Source of the DNA: a virus
IMG/VR virus record: IMGVR_UViG_3300045009_000122
Coordinates: 1-22,781 of that record
DNA length: 22,781 bases
Reading direction: 5' to 3' (one strand)
Position 1 is the first letter of the stretch. Every line of letters begins with the position of its first letter. The translations under genes were made by a program, and so were the position numbers. Positions 20,739-22,781 of the stretch are shown here, piece by piece. The notes under the pieces were generated by a model. It did not search any database. It was not told the DNA's origin and saw nothing but the letters and a program-made list of their open reading frames with translations.

Positions 20739-21245
20739 TTAAGCGTTGGATATTCCATATAAATAGAATGTTGAGTATTGAGCAAATTTATCGGGCGCTC
20801 CTGCATCAAATGTGCCAAAAGAAATAGATGTAATTGCTGAAGTATTTGACCAAAGCCAAGCATATAAACTATTTGAGTTGTTTGTTGCATTATTTTCAGC
20901 CACAGAATCTATTGATGCAGATTTATATGAAGAACCAGTATAATTTGGAATATAAATTGAAGTGCTACTAAATACGCTCCCAGTAAAGTCAGATGGGTTC
21001 CAATGTATGTCTGTGCTTGTGTCGCTAGCAACAGTAGTTCCGCTTTGTCTTAATCTGCGAGAAGTGTAACCACTACTGTTGCTATTGAAGCGCATATAAA
21101 ATCCGTAATAATTATTATGGGTATTTCTCGCTGATATTAAAACATTCAAATCAGTATAAGTCTGCGGAATAGAAGTAAAATCTACTTGTGATGAACCACT
21201 ACTACCAACAGTTGAACTTGAAATTAAAGTATATGTAGTTGCCAT
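20739..21245 (-). CDS. Stand-alone tail adhesin, LYGI family
   Basis: 168 residues, consisting of only the beta-sandwich adhesin domain. The block DFTSIPQTYTDLNVLISARNTHN is followed by FYMRFNSNSSGYTSRRLRQSG, then NTSAITSISFGTFDAGAPDKFAQYSTFYLYGISNA. The ATG at 21245 shares a base with the preceding stop (TAATG). Middle segments differ strongly from the neighbouring paralogs while the first and last blocks are conserved, the pattern expected for a receptor-binding protein with variable loops. No promoter box lies before it, so it is transcribed with the two adhesins upstream. Confidence 0.73.
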   Translation of the reverse strand: MATTYTLISSSTVGSSGSSQVDFTSIPQTYTDLNVLISARNTHNNYYGFYMRFNSNSSGYTSRRLRQSGTTVASDTSTDIHWNPSDFTGSVFSSTSIYIPNYTGSSYKSASIDSVAENNATNNSNSLYAWLWSNTSAITSISFGTFDAGAPDKFAQYSTFYLYGISNA

Positions 21246-21760
21246 TATGCCGCCTTGATTCCGTAGAGTGTAAAGGTTGAGCCAGCAGCCAAATTAGCAC
21301 CGCTCATAGGTGCAATAACTAAACTTGTAATTGCAGATGTAAAAGGATAAAGATAAACAGTTGCTTGGGCATTAAAGCCACCAGTATTTGAAGCATTGCT
21401 TGCTCTATACAATGTAGTTTTGTATGTAGTTGTATTGGAATAATTCATAAAATTCCAAGTATAAACGCCCAAATCTGCGCCAGCAGTACCCATCATATAA
21501 TCACTTACGATACGAATTGATAAAGTTTGTCTGCCTGTTGTTGCAGAACTTCCACTACCTTCTAAGTATGTTCGTGAATACACTGAACTTCCAACACCAT
21601 TGACTGCAATTCCAAAAGAATCAGTAGCAGAAGCGGTTGATGATTTAGCAGATGCTATCAAAATTAAATCAGTATAGGTTTGCGGAATAGAAGAAAAAGT
21701 TACATTTGCTTGAGAACTACTCAAAGTAGTTGTATCTATCTTTTCATAGGTTGAAGCCAT
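21245..21760 (-). CDS. Stand-alone tail adhesin, LYGIK family
   Basis: 171 residues. Conserved blocks: TFSSIPQTYTDLILIASAKSS, then FGIAVNGVGSSVYSRTYLEGSG, then WNFMNYSNTTTYKTTLYRAS, then PFTSAITSLVIAPMSG and FTLYGIKAA. Start overlaps the preceding stop (TAATG) and its own stop overlaps the next start in the same way, so three adhesins are translated in series. There is no attachment domain, so it either trimerises onto a separate fibre stem or docks through the conserved ends. Confidence 0.73.
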   Translation of the reverse strand: MASTYEKIDTTTLSSSQANVTFSSIPQTYTDLILIASAKSSTASATDSFGIAVNGVGSSVYSRTYLEGSGSSATTGRQTLSIRIVSDYMMGTAGADLGVYTWNFMNYSNTTTYKTTLYRASNASNTGGFNAQATVYLYPFTSAITSLVIAPMSGANLAAGSTFTLYGIKAA

Positions 21761-22353
21761 TATGCACTTCCTTTTATTCCATAAAGGGCGAATTGAGTGT
21801 ATTGACCCATAGTTCCTTCAAGATAAATATCAATTCTTGTAATTGCAGATACTGACATCCATACACCTGATGATGAAGCAATTCGTTCAGCCGTTGTAGC
21901 CTGCAAATTGTGACCACCCAAAATGCGAACTGTTTTATATTTATTAGTATTAGCGTAATCTAAAATATCTACAATTTGAGCGCTAAATGTATTTGATAAA
22001 TCTCCACCTCTTGGACCAACGTGAAGTGTGTAAATTAAATTTTGAGATGCCGAACCACCCGCACCTACTGATATTCCATTACCCAATAATGTATGAAATG
22101 CGTAATTACTACCTGTATCAGAATTCATTCTAATATAACATCCGAAATTTCCACCTGTACCTGCATCAGAAGTTCTTCCAATACCTCTAATTTGTAAATG
22201 TTTATAAGTTTGAGGTATGGAAGTAAATTCAGCACTAGCACTTCCACCTGCACCAACAGTTACAGTGGCAATAGATTCGTAAGCGGTATTAGAAACAATA
22301 GCACCCCACCCAAATGCTTTTACGCTACCTATTGAATCTAGTATAGGACTCAC
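21760..22353 (-). CDS. Stand-alone tail adhesin, LYGIK family, with short leader
   Basis: 197 residues from a GTG at 22353 with AAGG seven bases upstream, ten bases after the preceding stop. A ~25-residue leader (SPILDSIGSVKAFGWGAI) precedes the domain: EFTSIPQTYKHLQIRGIGRTSD, then CYIRMNSDTGSNYAFHTLLGNG, then ILDYANTNKYKTVRILGG, then MSVSAITRIDIYLEGTMGQYTQFALYGIKGSA. First member of the uninterrupted adhesin triplet 22353-20739. The leader may be the docking segment. Confidence 0.72.
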   Translation of the reverse strand: MSPILDSIGSVKAFGWGAIVSNTAYESIATVTVGAGGSASAEFTSIPQTYKHLQIRGIGRTSDAGTGGNFGCYIRMNSDTGSNYAFHTLLGNGISVGAGGSASQNLIYTLHVGPRGGDLSNTFSAQIVDILDYANTNKYKTVRILGGHNLQATTAERIASSSGVWMSVSAITRIDIYLEGTMGQYTQFALYGIKGSA

Positions 22354-22362
22354 TAGATCACC

Positions 22363-22781
22363 TTACGCAAACTTTGTTTGACTTGCTAATACCGTGAAAG
22401 TTGCAGAGGCTGTCTTTATAATGTTATAAACATATGCGTCAACACTTGATGCATTGCCACTGCTTGGTGCTGTGCCACCCTGCCACTTTGTGCTAACTCC
22501 ACTAGTTGCACTATCTACTAACAACACTGTTGGATAATAAGCGGTACCGCCATTTGTATTTAACCAAACCACAGTAATTGAATCTCCTGTAGTTAAAGTA
22601 TTATTTAACGAAGTACTTGAACTATGACGAACATTAATAACATGATTAGAACTTGCGCTACTTGTGTAGTATAGTGTTCCTGATGTTGCTGTGTCTATAT
22701 TTATAGTTCCCGTCGCAGATGCAGCAGTAATTGTTAAACGCTCTTCTGGAGCAACAAAAATTGGATTTGTAAGTGTTTTAT
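22363..22781 (-). CDS. Fibre/structural protein, C-terminal part (5' end outside window)
   Basis: At least 139 residues, open to the right edge (first complete codon ends at 22779), so the start lies beyond the window; the ATG at 22572 is internal. The sequence NPIFVAPEERLTITAASATG, then INIDTATSGTLYYTSSASSNHVINVR, then LNNTLTTGDSITVVWLNTNGGTAYYP, then TKWQGGTAPSSGNASSVDAYVYNIIKTASATFTVLASQTKFA is a pattern I know from the ends of fibre/virion proteins of aquatic phages. Exact role is unknown. Its stop lies ten bases before the GTG of the first adhesin. Confidence 0.75.
   Translation of the reverse strand, partial: KTLTNPIFVAPEERLTITAASATGTINIDTATSGTLYYTSSASSNHVINVRHSSSTSLNNTLTTGDSITVVWLNTNGGTAYYPTVLLVDSATSGVSTKWQGGTAPSSGNASSVDAYVYNIIKTASATFTVLASQTKFA

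Overview
This is an AT-rich piece of a tailed double-stranded DNA phage (Caudoviricetes) genome or prophage. Thirty of its 31 genes, plus one nested product, lie on the minus strand, so the window reads biologically from right to left; only a lysin gene is on the plus strand. The genes are tightly packed, with many TAATG or ATGA stop/start overlaps and almost no non-coding DNA. The host cannot be read directly. An aquatic actinobacterium with low GC content is my best inference, from the apparently leaderless genes, the B12-dependent ribonucleotide reductase and an actinobacterial-looking secreted cobalamin-type domain.

From right to left: (1) 22781-16156 is an array of tail-fibre/adhesin genes. 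Six share a C-terminal beta-sandwich domain ending in L/I-Y-G-I/V. Four small alanine-rich, coiled-coil-like partner genes are interleaved with them. (2) 15533-16087 (+) is a secreted lysozyme/transglycosylase-like lysin with its own promoter, a dyad-rich regulatory region and a terminator. (3) 15378-11148 holds seven more fibre/baseplate-type structural genes, including one with an Mtd-N-like head domain. (4) 10987-7867 is a four-gene operon: an adenosylcobalamin-dependent ribonucleotide reductase (nrdJ), a secreted protein resembling the transcobalamin C-terminal domain (DUF4430-like), a 44-residue single-pass membrane protein, and a PduO-type cob(I)alamin adenosyltransferase. (5) 7831-4250 is a 1193-residue protein with three LamG/concanavalin-like domains. 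(6) 4231-1 is the head module: a small unknown protein, an HK97/PBSX-type portal, a prohead protease-scaffold with a nested scaffold start, and the major capsid protein, which runs off the left edge. No terminase, tail tube, tape measure or replication gene is in the window.

The most notable content is the B12 operon. Its four products could together form a phage-encoded route: capture of a corrinoid outside the membrane, adenosylation in the cytoplasm, and use by a B12-dependent reductase to make dNTPs during infection. The enzymes at both ends are confidently identified; the link through the two middle proteins is inference.

The second striking signal is regulatory. The same 9-mer, TG(A/C)TATA(A/C)T, an extended -10 promoter without a recognisable -35, stands before eleven minus-strand transcription units, and the lysin has a twelfth variant. 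Where the start codon is 6-9 nt from this box there is no Shine-Dalgarno sequence (five genes, apparently leaderless). Where it is 17 nt or more away there always is one (six genes).
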